From Bacteroidota bacterium (GTDB lineage Bacteria > Bacteroidota > Bacteroidia > Flavobacteriales_F > PHOS-HE28): a DNA stretch of 39,009 nt. The position numbers and the translations under genes were made by a program. Location of the stretch: contig JAEZCB010000243.1 in assembly GCA_023412755.1 (NCBI GenBank), forward strand, positions 1 through 39,009, in the 5' to 3' direction. This document shows, one piece after another, positions 15,731 through 24,432 of this stretch. The stretch's first letter is position 1; each line of letters starts with the position of its first letter. The notes beneath the pieces were generated by a model that did no database searches, was not told the DNA's origin, and was given only the letters and a program-made list of their open reading frames with translations.

Positions 15731-16963
15731 TCAGACGGCCAGTTCAGCCCGATCTTCCAGGAACCGCGCACTGAGATCACGCAGCGGGACCCAGGATGCC
15801 AGCACACCGATGGCCAGCACCGTGGCGAAGATCACCAATAGGTCCATGGCCACCACCTTTACCGGGTAGGCCTCCACCACCGATCCCTCCAATTGAACAA
15901 TGCCCGTTACTTGCTGAAGCCAGCAGACGATCAAACCGAGGAAAAGACCTGCGGTGGCCCCCACTGCCACAATGAGCAAACCTTCAAAGAAGAACACGTT
16001 GCGCACCATGCCGGGTGTGGCTCCCATGCCCATGAGTGTGCGCATGTCCAGTTTCTTTTCGATCATCATCATGGTGAGTGATGCGATGATGTTGAAGGCA
16101 CCGATGAGGCCGATGAATGCGAGCACAACGAACGTGAAGAACTTCTCCGATTCGTTGGTCTGATACATCAATGCGTTCTTCTGGTAACGGGTGCGCACCA
16201 GGAATTCCTCGCCGACCATGCGGCGGATCTCTTTTGCGGCGCGGTCCAGATCGGTGCGCTCCTCCAACTGGATCTCCAGAGCGTTCACCAGTGTATCATA
16301 GCGCAGGAGCTCCGCCGCCATTTCGATCGGCACCACCGCGTATTTGGAGTCGAACTCCAGGTTCATGGAAAAGGCTCCGCTCACAGCCACGGCGGTATGT
16401 TCGAAGGCTTGTTGTTGGTACCGGCTGAGGCGTCTGCCCCTGATCGGTGCGCTGATCTCCAACGGAGTGAAAATGCCGTCATCGAGTGGTGCATCCAGAT
16501 CTACCTTCAATGCGATGCCGAGGATGGCCGTTGGCCCGCTGGCTCCCTTGAGCCGTGCGTTGCCCGTGAAGAGATGATGCTCCATGCGGCTCATCTCCAG
16601 ATATTGTGGTTCCACGCCTTTGATCGTTGCCACCGCCTGCTGGTCACCACTGCGCAACAACACGTTCTCTTCGATCACCCAGCTGGACCGATGCACATAC
16701 GGCAACGCTTGGATGGCCTGCAGATCCACCGCTTCGCGAGGAAAGGTCTTGCCTTCGGCAGGAGTGATGGTGATATCCTGATCGAAAGGGCTGTAGATGG
16801 AATCGACCAGTTCGGCGATGCCGTTGAGTGTGCTGAGCACCACCACCATGGCCGCCGTGACCACCGCGATCACCACAATGCTGATGAGTGTGATGACGTT
16901 GATCGCGTTCTGCGATCGCTTTGCCAGAAGGTATCGGCGGGCGAAGAGGAAGGGGAGGTTCAT
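15731..16963 (-). CDS. ABC permease of the LolC/LolE (FtsX/MacB) family
   Basis: A 410-residue inner-membrane permease with the four-helix FtsX topology. TM1 is near 20-45 (NVITLISIVVIAVVTAAMVV); a large periplasmic domain of ~220 residues follows; TM2-TM4 (FVVLAFIGLIGAFNIIASL; FEGLLIVAVGATAGLFLGLI; LLVIFATVLAIGVLASWVPL) are in the C-terminal third with the signature EKKLDMRTLMGMGATPGMVR. LolC/E proteins extract lipoproteins from the inner membrane with the ATPase LolD. The ATPase is not in this window. The ATG at 16963 (MNLPFLFARRYLL) matches the family start; the in-frame ATG at 17005 adds 14 unrelated residues. Confidence 0.88.
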   Translation of the reverse strand: MNLPFLFARRYLLAKRSQNAINVITLISIVVIAVVTAAMVVVLSTLNGIAELVDSIYSPFDQDITITPAEGKTFPREAVDLQAIQALPYVHRSSWVIEENVLLRSGDQQAVATIKGVEPQYLEMSRMEHHLFTGNARLKGASGPTAILGIALKVDLDAPLDDGIFTPLEISAPIRGRRLSRYQQQAFEHTAVAVSGAFSMNLEFDSKYAVVPIEMAAELLRYDTLVNALEIQLEERTDLDRAAKEIRRMVGEEFLVRTRYQKNALMYQTNESEKFFTFVVLAFIGLIGAFNIIASLTMMMIEKKLDMRTLMGMGATPGMVRNVFFFEGLLIVAVGATAGLFLGLIVCWLQQVTGIVQLEGSVVEAYPVKVVAMDLLVIFATVLAIGVLASWVPLRDLSARFLEDRAELAV

Positions 16964-16989
16964 TTCCCGGATCGGATCTGTGGTCCGCG

Positions 16990-17180
16990 CCGGATCATGA
17001 TGCAATGCGCGAGCGCGGTAGGGATAGGAGCGGCACCCCGCAGCGCAGCGAGGAGTGTAGCGCTCCGTATAGCGGGGAGCCCGGCCCGGCCCTCACCCCC
17101 AGCCCCTCTCCCAAGGAGAGGAGAGAAATTTGGCCGGGACACGCCCAACACCTCGACCCTTCGACAAGCTCTGGGCAGGC
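16990..17180. repeat. Intergenic repeat mosaic
   Basis: This non-coding stretch holds three blocks that look like dispersed intergenic repeats. The first (about 17008-17093) is a GC-rich palindromic block with GCGCGAGCGCGG and a tail ending GAGCCCGGCCCGGCC. The second is a CCTCACCCCCAGCCCCTCTCC block with a 7-bp stem (17105-17121). The third is a CTTCGACAAGCTC block near 17159-17171. A tRNA-like 5' fragment (GCTTAGCTCAGTGGTA, about 17178-17193) follows, with no matching 3' half. None is clearly a terminator. Confidence 0.5.
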
Positions 17181-17198
17181 TTAGCTCAGTGGTACAAT

Positions 17199-18068
17199 TC
17201 ACTTCCATGCTTTCACGATCAGCCCGGTGCCGGTGGAATGGCGCATGCGTACATCGAAGATATTGAGCGCGTATGCGATCGGGTACGCGATGAGGTAGTA
17301 CAGCGGCAGGATGATGAAGAAGAGCTTTGTTGCGTTGAGCATGAGCAGCGGCCATTTCATGCTGAGCTTCCAGCTGATCTTGCCGGGTGCGCCGTAACTG
17401 TATTTCGCCTCCACTTTGCTGAAGCCGTTGCGCAGGCACTTGGCGCGGATGTCCTCGATGTTGTAGCCGTCGCGCACGTGTTCCTCGATGAAGGATCCCT
17501 CGCCTTCCTCGTGCACATCGCTGCCGCCCTGATCGCTGGGCGTGCTGATGATGAGCATGCCGCCCGATCGCAAGCTGGTGCTGTAGCAGCGCAACGCGGT
17601 CTCATCTTCCACGATGTGCTCCATTACATCCACGCAAACGACCAGATCGAAACTTTCCGGCCGCTGGAATTTGGTGACATCGCCGACCATGAACTTCACC
17701 TGGGGCCGCCCGATCTTCTGGAAGAACGCGTTGCAATCGGCCACCTGTTCCTCTTTGACATCGATCGCGGTGATCTGCCACTTTTCCGATAGTCCGCTTA
17801 GCCAGTAGCTGTACTGGCCGAAACCCGCGCCCGCATCATAGATCGCGATCGGCCGATCGCGCTTGTCCCGAGCCCATTTGCGTAATTCGCGGTGTATGTG
17901 CCATGCCCGGAGCAGCAGCAGATCGAGCAGGCTGTAGAAGAGTTTGCGCGACCAGGGCGAGCGGTTGAACACCACTCCCAGCTGCCGCTTGACCGGATCG
18001 TACTTCACGCGGTGCGAAGATGGAGTTAAATGCGGCTGGATGTTGAAGGTCGTCCAACCCTCAACCAT
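17199..18068 (-). CDS. Class I SAM-dependent methyltransferase with C-terminal hydrophobic segment
   Basis: A 289-residue protein with a Rossmann methyltransferase core: motif I DAGAGFGQYSYW (about 77-88), the acidic residue in ITAIDVKEEQV, the GDVTKF segment, and motif IV FDLVVCVDVMEHI. The C-terminal ~70 residues contain a hydrophobic stretch (LFFIILPLYYLIAYPIAYAL) that could sit on or in the membrane. This suggests a lipid, quinone or glycan substrate, but that is inference. The start is decided by a good Shine-Dalgarno at 18077-18081, 8 bases before the ATG at 18068; an upstream TTG at 18083 is less likely. It lies 24 bases after the rbfA stop, so the two are an operon. Confidence 0.85.
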   Translation of the reverse strand: MVEGWTTFNIQPHLTPSSHRVKYDPVKRQLGVVFNRSPWSRKLFYSLLDLLLLRAWHIHRELRKWARDKRDRPIAIYDAGAGFGQYSYWLSGLSEKWQITAIDVKEEQVADCNAFFQKIGRPQVKFMVGDVTKFQRPESFDLVVCVDVMEHIVEDETALRCYSTSLRSGGMLIISTPSDQGGSDVHEEGEGSFIEEHVRDGYNIEDIRAKCLRNGFSKVEAKYSYGAPGKISWKLSMKWPLLMLNATKLFFIILPLYYLIAYPIAYALNIFDVRMRHSTGTGLIVKAWK

Positions 18069-18076
18069 TATCACAA

Positions 18077-18081
18077 CCTCC
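18077..18081 (-). promoter_or_regulatory. Ribosome binding site GGAGG of the methyltransferase
   Basis: GGAGG with an 8-base spacer to ATG 18068. It is unusual here because most starts in the window lack a Shine-Dalgarno, and it decides the start. Confidence 0.6.
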
Positions 18082-18092
18082 AACCCCCAAAC

Positions 18093-18431
18093 TCATTCCT
18101 TCAACAATCGATCGATCTCCTCCGCCCGGTCGAGGGAATCGTCCACATAGAAGATGAGTTCCGGCACCACGCGCATCTGCTTGCCGATGCGATGGCCAAG
18201 CACGCCACGAAGCCGGTGTGAATGATCCTTGATGTTGCCGATCACGGCCTGCTTGTCCTTCACCGGAAATAAGCTCAGGTAGACCTTGGCCAGGCCGAGG
18301 TCCGGGCTTACCCGCACACCCGACACGGTGATGAGACCGCCCGGCAGGAATTGGCGCGCCTCCTGTTGGAAGATCTCAGCGAGTTCACGCTGTAGCAGGC
18401 TGTTCACCTTGTTCTGTCTCACACTATCCAT
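18093..18431 (-). CDS. rbfA: Ribosome-binding factor A
   Basis: A 112-residue KH-fold protein that matures the 30S subunit and 16S rRNA 5' end and is important in cold adaptation. It has the family pattern: QNKVNSLLQRELAEIFQQEA at the start, then ITVSGVRVSPDLGLAKVYLS with the conserved V(S)PDL segment, and the C-terminal helix/strand KQMRVVPELIFYVDDSLDRA. Length is normal. A TAACTTCG promoter-like box lies 7 bases upstream of the ATG, and the methyltransferase follows closely on the same transcript. Confidence 0.95.
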   Translation of the reverse strand: MDSVRQNKVNSLLQRELAEIFQQEARQFLPGGLITVSGVRVSPDLGLAKVYLSLFPVKDKQAVIGNIKDHSHRLRGVLGHRIGKQMRVVPELIFYVDDSLDRAEEIDRLLKE

Positions 18432-18438
18432 GGGAATG

Positions 18439-18446
18439 CGAAGTTA
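18439..18446 (-). promoter_or_regulatory. Promoter -7-like box TAACTTCG for rbfA
   Basis: A minus-strand match to TAnnTTCG, 7 bases before the rbfA ATG; the spacing suggests a leaderless or near-leaderless mRNA. Confidence 0.45.
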
Positions 18447-18521
18447 CTGTGCACGTGCCCGCATGCAGGCGTTCCTCCACGGCGTGATCCGGGTTGCGGG
18501 AACTGTGCGGATGCATCCGGC

Positions 18522-18529
18522 TAACTTCG
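18522..18529 (+). promoter_or_regulatory. Promoter -7-like box TAACTTCG for the ABC exporter
   Basis: The same 8-mer as the rbfA box, on the opposite strand, 25 bases before ATG 18555. The divergent pair occupies a ~120-base intergenic region. Confidence 0.45.
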
Positions 18530-18554
18530 GCCCGCCCAGCCGCCACCGAAGCCC

Positions 18555-20402
18555 ATGAACAACTTCTTCCGCATTCTCCGGTACGGGGCGCCATACCGGC
18601 ACTATGCGGTCTTGAATGCGGTATTCAACCTGCTGGCCACGATCTTCCACCTGGCATCGCTGCTGTTGTTCATCCCATTCCTGCGTCTGTTGCTTGGCCA
18701 GGTGCAGGCGGTGCATGAGCGGCCCGCCGAATTGTGGACCAGGGAGGGGCTTGAGGGCACCTTCAACTGGATGCTCACCCAGCTTATCGAGGCCAACGGT
18801 CCCATGGGTGCGTTGCTGGTGATCAGCCTGCTGGTGGTGGGCTTGTTCGTGATGAAGAACCTGTTCCGGTACCTGGCGCTGATCTTCATCTCGCGATTCC
18901 GGAACAGGATCGTGCGCGACATCAGGGCGCGGATCTATGACAAGCTGCTGGAGTTGCCGATCCGCTACCATGGGCAGGAGCGTAAGGGCGACATGCTCGC
19001 GCTGATCACCAACGACATGCATGTGGTGGAATTCTCGGTGATGATGTACATCGAGATGGTGTTCCGTGAGCCGATCGCCGTGATCCTTTTTCTGGCCACC
19101 ATGGTGACCCTCTCGCCGCACCTGACTGTGATCTCCCTCCTTCTGCTGCCCGTGAGCGGCCTGCTGATCGCACGTGTAAGCAAGAGCCTGCGCCGCAAAA
19201 GTTCACGCGTGCAGGAGAAGAATGCCGATCTGCTCGCCCGTGTGGAGGAGACACTAGGTGGTATCCGGGTGATCAAGGCCTTCAATGGAGAGAACGACAT
19301 GAAGCGTCGTTTTGAACGGGAGAATGAGCTGCTCACACGGTCCATGATCTCCATGGTGGACCGGCAGGACATGGCTTCACCGCTGAGTGAGACGATGGGT
19401 GCGGCGGTCATGGCGGCCGTAGCCTACATCGGCGGTTCCTATGTGCTGGGTGCCGAACCCACGCTCACGGGCGACAGCTTCCTGGGCTTCATCATCATCT
19501 TCTCCCAATTGCTGGCGCCGATCAAAGGCTTCTCGCAAGGCTATTCCATGATCGTGCGTGGGTCGGCCAGCTCGCAGCGCATCTTCGAGTTGTTCGCGGT
19601 GGAGAATACCGTGAAGGAAAAGCCGGATGCCACGCCGATACGATCATTCGAAAAGGCCATCGAATTCAGGGATGTTTCCTTCAGTTATGGTGAACTGATC
19701 ACGGTGGATGAGCACCTGGTGCGGCCGGTGCTGCAGGAGATCCGGCTCACGATCTCCAAAGGGCGCAGTGTGGCCCTGGTGGGCACCAGTGGCAGCGGCA
19801 AGACCACCCTTGCGAACCTGCTGCCGCGGTTCTTCGATGTCACCAGCGGTTCGGTGCTGATCGATGGGCATGATCTCAGGGACCTGCGCATCGAGGATCT
19901 GCGGGCATTGATGGGGATCGTTACCCAGGACAGCATCCTCTTCAATGATACCGTTGCCAACAACATCGCCTTCGGTACCCCGGGAGTGGCGCAGGCGGAT
20001 ATCGAACGAGCGGCACGCATCGCCAACGCGCATGAATTCATCACGCTGCTTGAGAACGGATACCAGACCAATATCGGTGATGGAGGCAACAGGTTGAGCG
20101 GTGGACAAAAGCAGCGACTGAGCATAGCGCGTGCTGTGCTGAAGAACCCACCGATCCTGATCCTGGACGAGGCCACCAGCGCACTGGATACCGAAAGCGA
20201 ACGGCTGGTGCAGGAGGCGCTCTACAAGATGTTGGAAGGCCGTACCAGTCTGGTGATCGCGCACCGGTTGAGCACGATCAAGCACTGCGATGAGATCTGT
20301 GTGATGCAGGATGGAAGGATCATTGAGCGCGGCACCCATACGGAACTCTATGAAGCAGGCGGGCAGTACCGCAGATTGTGCGATATGCAGGAGTTCAGTT
20401 GA
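18555..20402 (+). CDS. ABC exporter, MsbA-like lipid flippase
   Basis: A 615-residue fused half-transporter: a six-helix ABC type 1 membrane domain (about 15-345), then the ATPase. Walker A GTSGSGKTT is at 410-418, the Q-loop near 458 (VTQDS), the signature LSGGQ at 514-518, Walker B ILILDE with Glu539, the D-loop SALD and His570 in AHRLST. The homodimer is expected to flip lipid A-core or related lipids across the inner membrane, or to export drugs. The MsbA assignment rests on overall likeness, and multidrug exporters cannot be excluded. The stop is one base from the stop of the convergent penicillin-binding protein gene. Confidence 0.9.
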   Translation: MNNFFRILRYGAPYRHYAVLNAVFNLLATIFHLASLLLFIPFLRLLLGQVQAVHERPAELWTREGLEGTFNWMLTQLIEANGPMGALLVISLLVVGLFVMKNLFRYLALIFISRFRNRIVRDIRARIYDKLLELPIRYHGQERKGDMLALITNDMHVVEFSVMMYIEMVFREPIAVILFLATMVTLSPHLTVISLLLLPVSGLLIARVSKSLRRKSSRVQEKNADLLARVEETLGGIRVIKAFNGENDMKRRFERENELLTRSMISMVDRQDMASPLSETMGAAVMAAVAYIGGSYVLGAEPTLTGDSFLGFIIIFSQLLAPIKGFSQGYSMIVRGSASSQRIFELFAVENTVKEKPDATPIRSFEKAIEFRDVSFSYGELITVDEHLVRPVLQEIRLTISKGRSVALVGTSGSGKTTLANLLPRFFDVTSGSVLIDGHDLRDLRIEDLRALMGIVTQDSILFNDTVANNIAFGTPGVAQADIERAARIANAHEFITLLENGYQTNIGDGGNRLSGGQKQRLSIARAVLKNPPILILDEATSALDTESERLVQEALYKMLEGRTSLVIAHRLSTIKHCDEICVMQDGRIIERGTHTELYEAGGQYRRLCDMQEFS

Positions 20403-20403
20403 T

Positions 20404-22713
20404 TCAGTTCTTCTTCCGGAACAACCTGTCGAAGAAGTTCCGATCCTTAACACGCGTGCTATCGCGATCCCGCCTCCTCTCTTTTGGTCCGAACACATCG
20501 TGGAGCAGTTGATCGAAGGCGCTACGGGTGCGTACCGGCGCACACTCGAGGTCGATAACATGATCCGCCAGCCAGTCGAACTCTGTAAGATAGCTTCTGC
20601 GCAGTTCCGGCTTGGATCCGATCACTTTCAGCACCTGTCCTACAATGGGCAGGGCCAGCTGCGTTCCCGTTCCATTCGCACTGGTGAAATGGATCGCCGG
20701 ATCGAAGGCGCCCACCCAGGTGCCGATCACCAGCCCTGGAGTGTACGCCACGAACCATGCATCGGCATGTTCCTGCGAGGTTCCGGTCTTTCCGGCAAGT
20801 GCACTCTTTATTCCGAACCTGCTGCGCAAAGGCGCACCGGTACCCTGGTCTATAGCCCGCTGCAGCATGGCGGTTATGCCCGCGGCGGCCGCAGGGGATA
20901 ATGCTTGTATGGTGGACCCTTCTTTCGCTTTGTATAGCACCTTGCCCTGTGCGTCGGTAATGGATGTGATAAGCCGTGGTACCACGCGCTGCCCCCGCAT
21001 CGCGAATGCGCCATAGGCAGGTACGATCTCCATCAAGGCGATGTCCGCAGCTCCGAGTGATACAGCAGGGTGATCCACTGGTTTGGATGGAAGTCCCAAC
21101 CGTTCGAACGTCTGGCGTACCGTGTCCTGGCCGGTCTGGAAGTAAAGATCCACGGTTGGCCGGTTGAGTGAACGTGCAAGGGCATGCCACATGGCCACTT
21201 CGCCTTCGGTGGTGTCGCGGTCGAAATTGTCGGGCGTCCAATCATCATACTCTTCGTACGAACGCCTTTCATTGCTCAGGTAGTCACATGGGCCGAAACC
21301 TCGTTCAAGCGCTGCGGCATAGATCACCGGCTTTATCGTACTGGCTATCGGGCGGCGCGCGCGCACCAGGTCATAGGGCAGGAAACGATGGTCGTTACCA
21401 CCCACCCACGCGCGTACCTCCCCGCCTGCCGGTTCCATCATGAGCACCGCACCATGCAATAGCCGGTGGTAGTGCCAGAGACTGTCACGATATGTCAATG
21501 TATCCACACGCCGTGCCTTATGATCATAGATCTCGCGCGGTTGCCTGGCATTTTCCTTCCAGCGGCCGCCCCCTCGGGAGGCCATCTTCTTTTCCCAGGC
21601 CGCCCGGGCCTTGCGGTTCTTAAGCTCCGCATCGAGCTTCGGCTGCATGGTCGATAGATGCTTGTGTATGGCATCGTGTGCGGTACGTTGTAGGAATGGA
21701 TCGATCGTGGTGTTGATCCGCAGGCCATCTTTTTCCACGTTATAGGTGGTGCTATCGCCGCCAAGTCGCTTCAGGATAGTGCGCGCCTCCTCGTTCACCC
21801 GTGCTACGAAATAGCCGAAGATGTCATAGGCATCTCCGCCGCTGTAATCCAGCGTCAAAGGCAGCTTTTTCAGACTATCCGTTTCGGCTTGGGAGAGATG
21901 GCCGTGCTCATGCATCAGGGCCAGCACCACATCGCGCCTGCCTTTCGCATTTTCGGGTCTGAGGCGGGGATTGTAGGTGGTGTTCGCTTTCAGCATGCCC
22001 ACCAATACAGCGGCTTCTTCCACCTTCAGTTCCCGGGCTGGTTTGCTGAAATACCGTTGGGATGCGGCTTCGATGCCGAAGACATTTTCTCCGAAAGGCA
22101 CTGAATTGAAGTACAACACCAGCACATCCTCCTTGCTTAGCACGCGCTCCAGGCGCTGCGCCATGAGTGCCTCTTTGATCTTGTTCACCGGAATGGTCAG
22201 CGGCCCGTGATCCCCGCGGCCATAGAGGTTCTTCATGATCTGCTGGGAGATGGTGCTGCCACCGCCTCCGCTGCGATCCCGGCCGACGAGCGTGCGGAAG
22301 AAAACGCGCAGATAGCTCCGCCCATCCACGCCTTCGTGAGTGAAGAAGCGTGCGTCCTCTGTACTTACCAGTGCATGGATGAGGTGTTGTGGAAGATCCT
22401 CATATCGTACGTTGGTGCGGTCTTTCGCGAAGATCTTGCCGATCACCGTACCATCCTTCGCCAGTACCAATGTGGCCTGCTCATGCCGGATGGATCGCAG
22501 TTCCTCCTCTCCGGGCAGCTTTCCAAATGTGCCGCTGCGCACCAGTTGAAGAAGTAGAAGAAAGGAAAGGAATGCGAAAGCGACCAGAGACAACAGCCCC
22601 TTCAGTAGGAACGACATACCACTGCCACCCTGCTTCTTCTTTTTCTTTCTCGCCTTTTTTCTCGCCGCCACGTGATCCTTTTTCCTACAGCCGATGCGGG
22701 TGCGAAACAACAC
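20404..22713 (-). CDS. Class A penicillin-binding protein (PBP1A type)
   Basis: A bifunctional peptidoglycan synthase of up to 769 residues. A short cytoplasmic tail full of Lys/Arg (AARKKARKKKKK) precedes one TM helix (about 34-58). The GT51 glycosyltransferase domain has STEDARFFTHEGVD with catalytic Glu119 and the QQIMKNLY segment. The transpeptidase domain has Ser458-x-x-Lys461 (ASTIK), SLN at 515-517 and KTGTS at 642-646. It polymerises and cross-links glycan strands in the periplasm. The start is uncertain: the longest form begins at GTG 22713, and a GTG at 22671 (VAARKK) is also plausible. It lies downstream of hflX on the same strand after a 127-base gap. Confidence 0.95.
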   Translation of the reverse strand: MLFRTRIGCRKKDHVAARKKARKKKKKQGGSGMSFLLKGLLSLVAFAFLSFLLLLQLVRSGTFGKLPGEEELRSIRHEQATLVLAKDGTVIGKIFAKDRTNVRYEDLPQHLIHALVSTEDARFFTHEGVDGRSYLRVFFRTLVGRDRSGGGGSTISQQIMKNLYGRGDHGPLTIPVNKIKEALMAQRLERVLSKEDVLVLYFNSVPFGENVFGIEAASQRYFSKPARELKVEEAAVLVGMLKANTTYNPRLRPENAKGRRDVVLALMHEHGHLSQAETDSLKKLPLTLDYSGGDAYDIFGYFVARVNEEARTILKRLGGDSTTYNVEKDGLRINTTIDPFLQRTAHDAIHKHLSTMQPKLDAELKNRKARAAWEKKMASRGGGRWKENARQPREIYDHKARRVDTLTYRDSLWHYHRLLHGAVLMMEPAGGEVRAWVGGNDHRFLPYDLVRARRPIASTIKPVIYAAALERGFGPCDYLSNERRSYEEYDDWTPDNFDRDTTEGEVAMWHALARSLNRPTVDLYFQTGQDTVRQTFERLGLPSKPVDHPAVSLGAADIALMEIVPAYGAFAMRGQRVVPRLITSITDAQGKVLYKAKEGSTIQALSPAAAAGITAMLQRAIDQGTGAPLRSRFGIKSALAGKTGTSQEHADAWFVAYTPGLVIGTWVGAFDPAIHFTSANGTGTQLALPIVGQVLKVIGSKPELRRSYLTEFDWLADHVIDLECAPVRTRSAFDQLLHDVFGPKERRRDRDSTRVKDRNFFDRLFRKKN

Positions 22714-22840
22714 CCAAAGTCACTCCCGGCAGAAGCGGCAGTGCTTATAACATCAACGGAACGCTGGTTGAATTCTTTAGGTATCAGCCTTCCCTCTCTC
22801 GTGCCTCTGTGGTCTTCAGGACCCGAATAGCCTCGTTATC

Positions 22841-24097
22841 TCAATCCTCAACCCCATCTACTCCAACCTCTCCCTGTTCTTCCAAATAACTATCCTTGAA
22901 AAGAAGATCGCTCTCATAGGGGTAACGGGCGATGTGCAGTTCCTTCACGCGTTCATAAAGAAGCTTTCGCAGACCATCAAGATTCTGACGTTTCGCAGCG
23001 CTGATGAAGATCGTTTCCACGCCCTGCATGCGTCCCATCCATTGTTCCTTGAGTTCCTCCAGCGTGTATTGGTCCACCCGCTTGGGCGCAAGGTCATCTG
23101 GATCATGCGGCGCGGGGTCATATGCATCGATCTTGTTGAAGACGACGATAACCGGCTTATCACCCGCACCGATCTCTTCGAGCGTATGCTTCACTGTGTT
23201 ATACTGCTCTTCGAAATTGTGATGGCTGATATCCACCACATGCAACAGCAGATCGGCCTCCCGGGTCTCATCCAGTGTGCTCTTGAAACTTTCGATCAAC
23301 TGTGTGGGTAGTTTGCGGATGAAGCCCACGGTATCGGATACAAGGAAAGGCAGGTTGCCGAGCACGATCTTGCGCACCGTGGTGTCCAGTGTGGCGAAAA
23401 GTTTGTTCTCAGCGAAGACATCGCTCTTGCTGAGGATGTTCATGAGCGTGCTCTTGCCCACGTTGGTGTAGCCCACCAGCGCCACCCGCACCAGCTTTCC
23501 GCGGTTGCCGCGCTGGGTGGCCATCTGCCTGTCTATCTGCTTCAGTTGCCCTTTGAGCAACGAGATCCGGTCGCGCACGATCCGGCGATCCGTTTCGATC
23601 TCTTTTTCACCCGCACCACCGCGTGTTCCGGTGCCGCCCCGCTGCCTTTCAAGGTGTGTCCAAAGTTTGGTGAGCCGGGGCAGCATGTATTCATACTGTG
23701 CCAGTTCCACCTGTGTCTTGGCATGCGCCGTGCGGGCTCTGCGGGCGAAGATGTCCAGGATCAGGCGCGGCCGGTCCAGCACGGGCTTTCCGAGCTCCTT
23801 CTCCAGGTTGCGCTGCTGTGCCGGAGTCAGTTCATCATCGAAGATCACTGAATCGGCGCCATGCTCCTCCATCCACTGCTTCACCTCGGCCAGTTTGCCA
23901 CTCCCTATGTAGGTGCGGCCATCAGGCCTGTGCAACTTTTGGGTGAATCGCTTCAGAGAGGTGATATCCGCGGTAGTGGCCAGGAAATCAAGTTCGTCGA
24001 GGTACTCCTTCACCTGTCCGGCATCCTGTTCATCGGTGATCAAGCCGATGAGTACCGCAGTTTCAGCGCGGGTCTTCTGATCCAATGGGTCGATCAT
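22841..24097 (-). CDS. hflX: GTPase HflX
   Basis: A 418-residue ribosome-splitting GTPase that rescues stalled 70S or 100S ribosomes, for example in heat stress. The N-terminal HflX domain contains GSGKLAEVKQW and FDDELTPAQQRNLEK; a helical linker with the Gly-rich RGGTGTRGGAGEKEIETDRR hinge follows. The G domain has G1 GYTNVGKST (209-217), G3 DTVGFIRKLP (255-264) and G4 NKID. The C-terminus is acidic. Its ATG overlaps the stop of the upstream cytochrome gene (ATGA, 24094-24097), so translation is probably coupled. Confidence 0.96.
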   Translation of the reverse strand: MIDPLDQKTRAETAVLIGLITDEQDAGQVKEYLDELDFLATTADITSLKRFTQKLHRPDGRTYIGSGKLAEVKQWMEEHGADSVIFDDELTPAQQRNLEKELGKPVLDRPRLILDIFARRARTAHAKTQVELAQYEYMLPRLTKLWTHLERQRGGTGTRGGAGEKEIETDRRIVRDRISLLKGQLKQIDRQMATQRGNRGKLVRVALVGYTNVGKSTLMNILSKSDVFAENKLFATLDTTVRKIVLGNLPFLVSDTVGFIRKLPTQLIESFKSTLDETREADLLLHVVDISHHNFEEQYNTVKHTLEEIGAGDKPVIVVFNKIDAYDPAPHDPDDLAPKRVDQYTLEELKEQWMGRMQGVETIFISAAKRQNLDGLRKLLYERVKELHIARYPYESDLLFKDSYLEEQGEVGVDGVED

Positions 24098-24432
24098 TCG
24101 CCTCCTTCTCCTCCTAAGGTACGCACATGGTCCACCACGGCTTCGATCTCCTCCGGCTTCAATATGTTCTTGTATGGCATCATGGTGCCGCGGCCATGTG
24201 TCACCACGGCGATCATTTCGTTACGCGCAAGAGGTGATGTGGTGAGGTCCTTGGCACCGGAGATGCCAAGCCTGCCGTCGCTGCCATGGCAGAGTGTGCA
24301 ATGGGTGTCGAAGATCATTTCACCGATGCTTCTTGGAGGTTCTGTGGCGGGTGCCGTACCAGTGTTCCCGCCGCCGCAGGATAGCAGCAACAGGGCAGGG
24401 GCCGAAAAGATGGTGAGGATGTACTTGATCAT
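24094..24432 (-). CDS. Lipoprotein cytochrome c
   Basis: A 112-residue lipoprotein with lipobox LLSC (Cys19) and a single c-type heme site CTLCH (45-49). The distal Met is probably in the GTMMPYKN loop, and the end resembles small class I cytochromes (PEEIEAVVDHVRTL). It would carry electrons at the periplasmic face of a membrane. ATG 24432 is chosen because it begins the signal peptide (MIKYILTIFSAP) and overlaps the stop of the upstream membrane-protein gene as ATGA; an in-frame longer start at 24471 would bury it. Confidence 0.85.
   Translation of the reverse strand: MIKYILTIFSAPALLLLSCGGGNTGTAPATEPPRSIGEMIFDTHCTLCHGSDGRLGISGAKDLTTSPLARNEMIAVVTHGRGTMMPYKNILKPEEIEAVVDHVRTLGGEGGE

Noticed and set aside
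17172..17245. Possible complete tRNA at GCAGGCTTAGCTCAGTGGTA
   Set aside because: The D-stem cannot close (CAAT instead of GAGC), no anticodon arm or T arm follows, and the region runs into the methyltransferase coding sequence.
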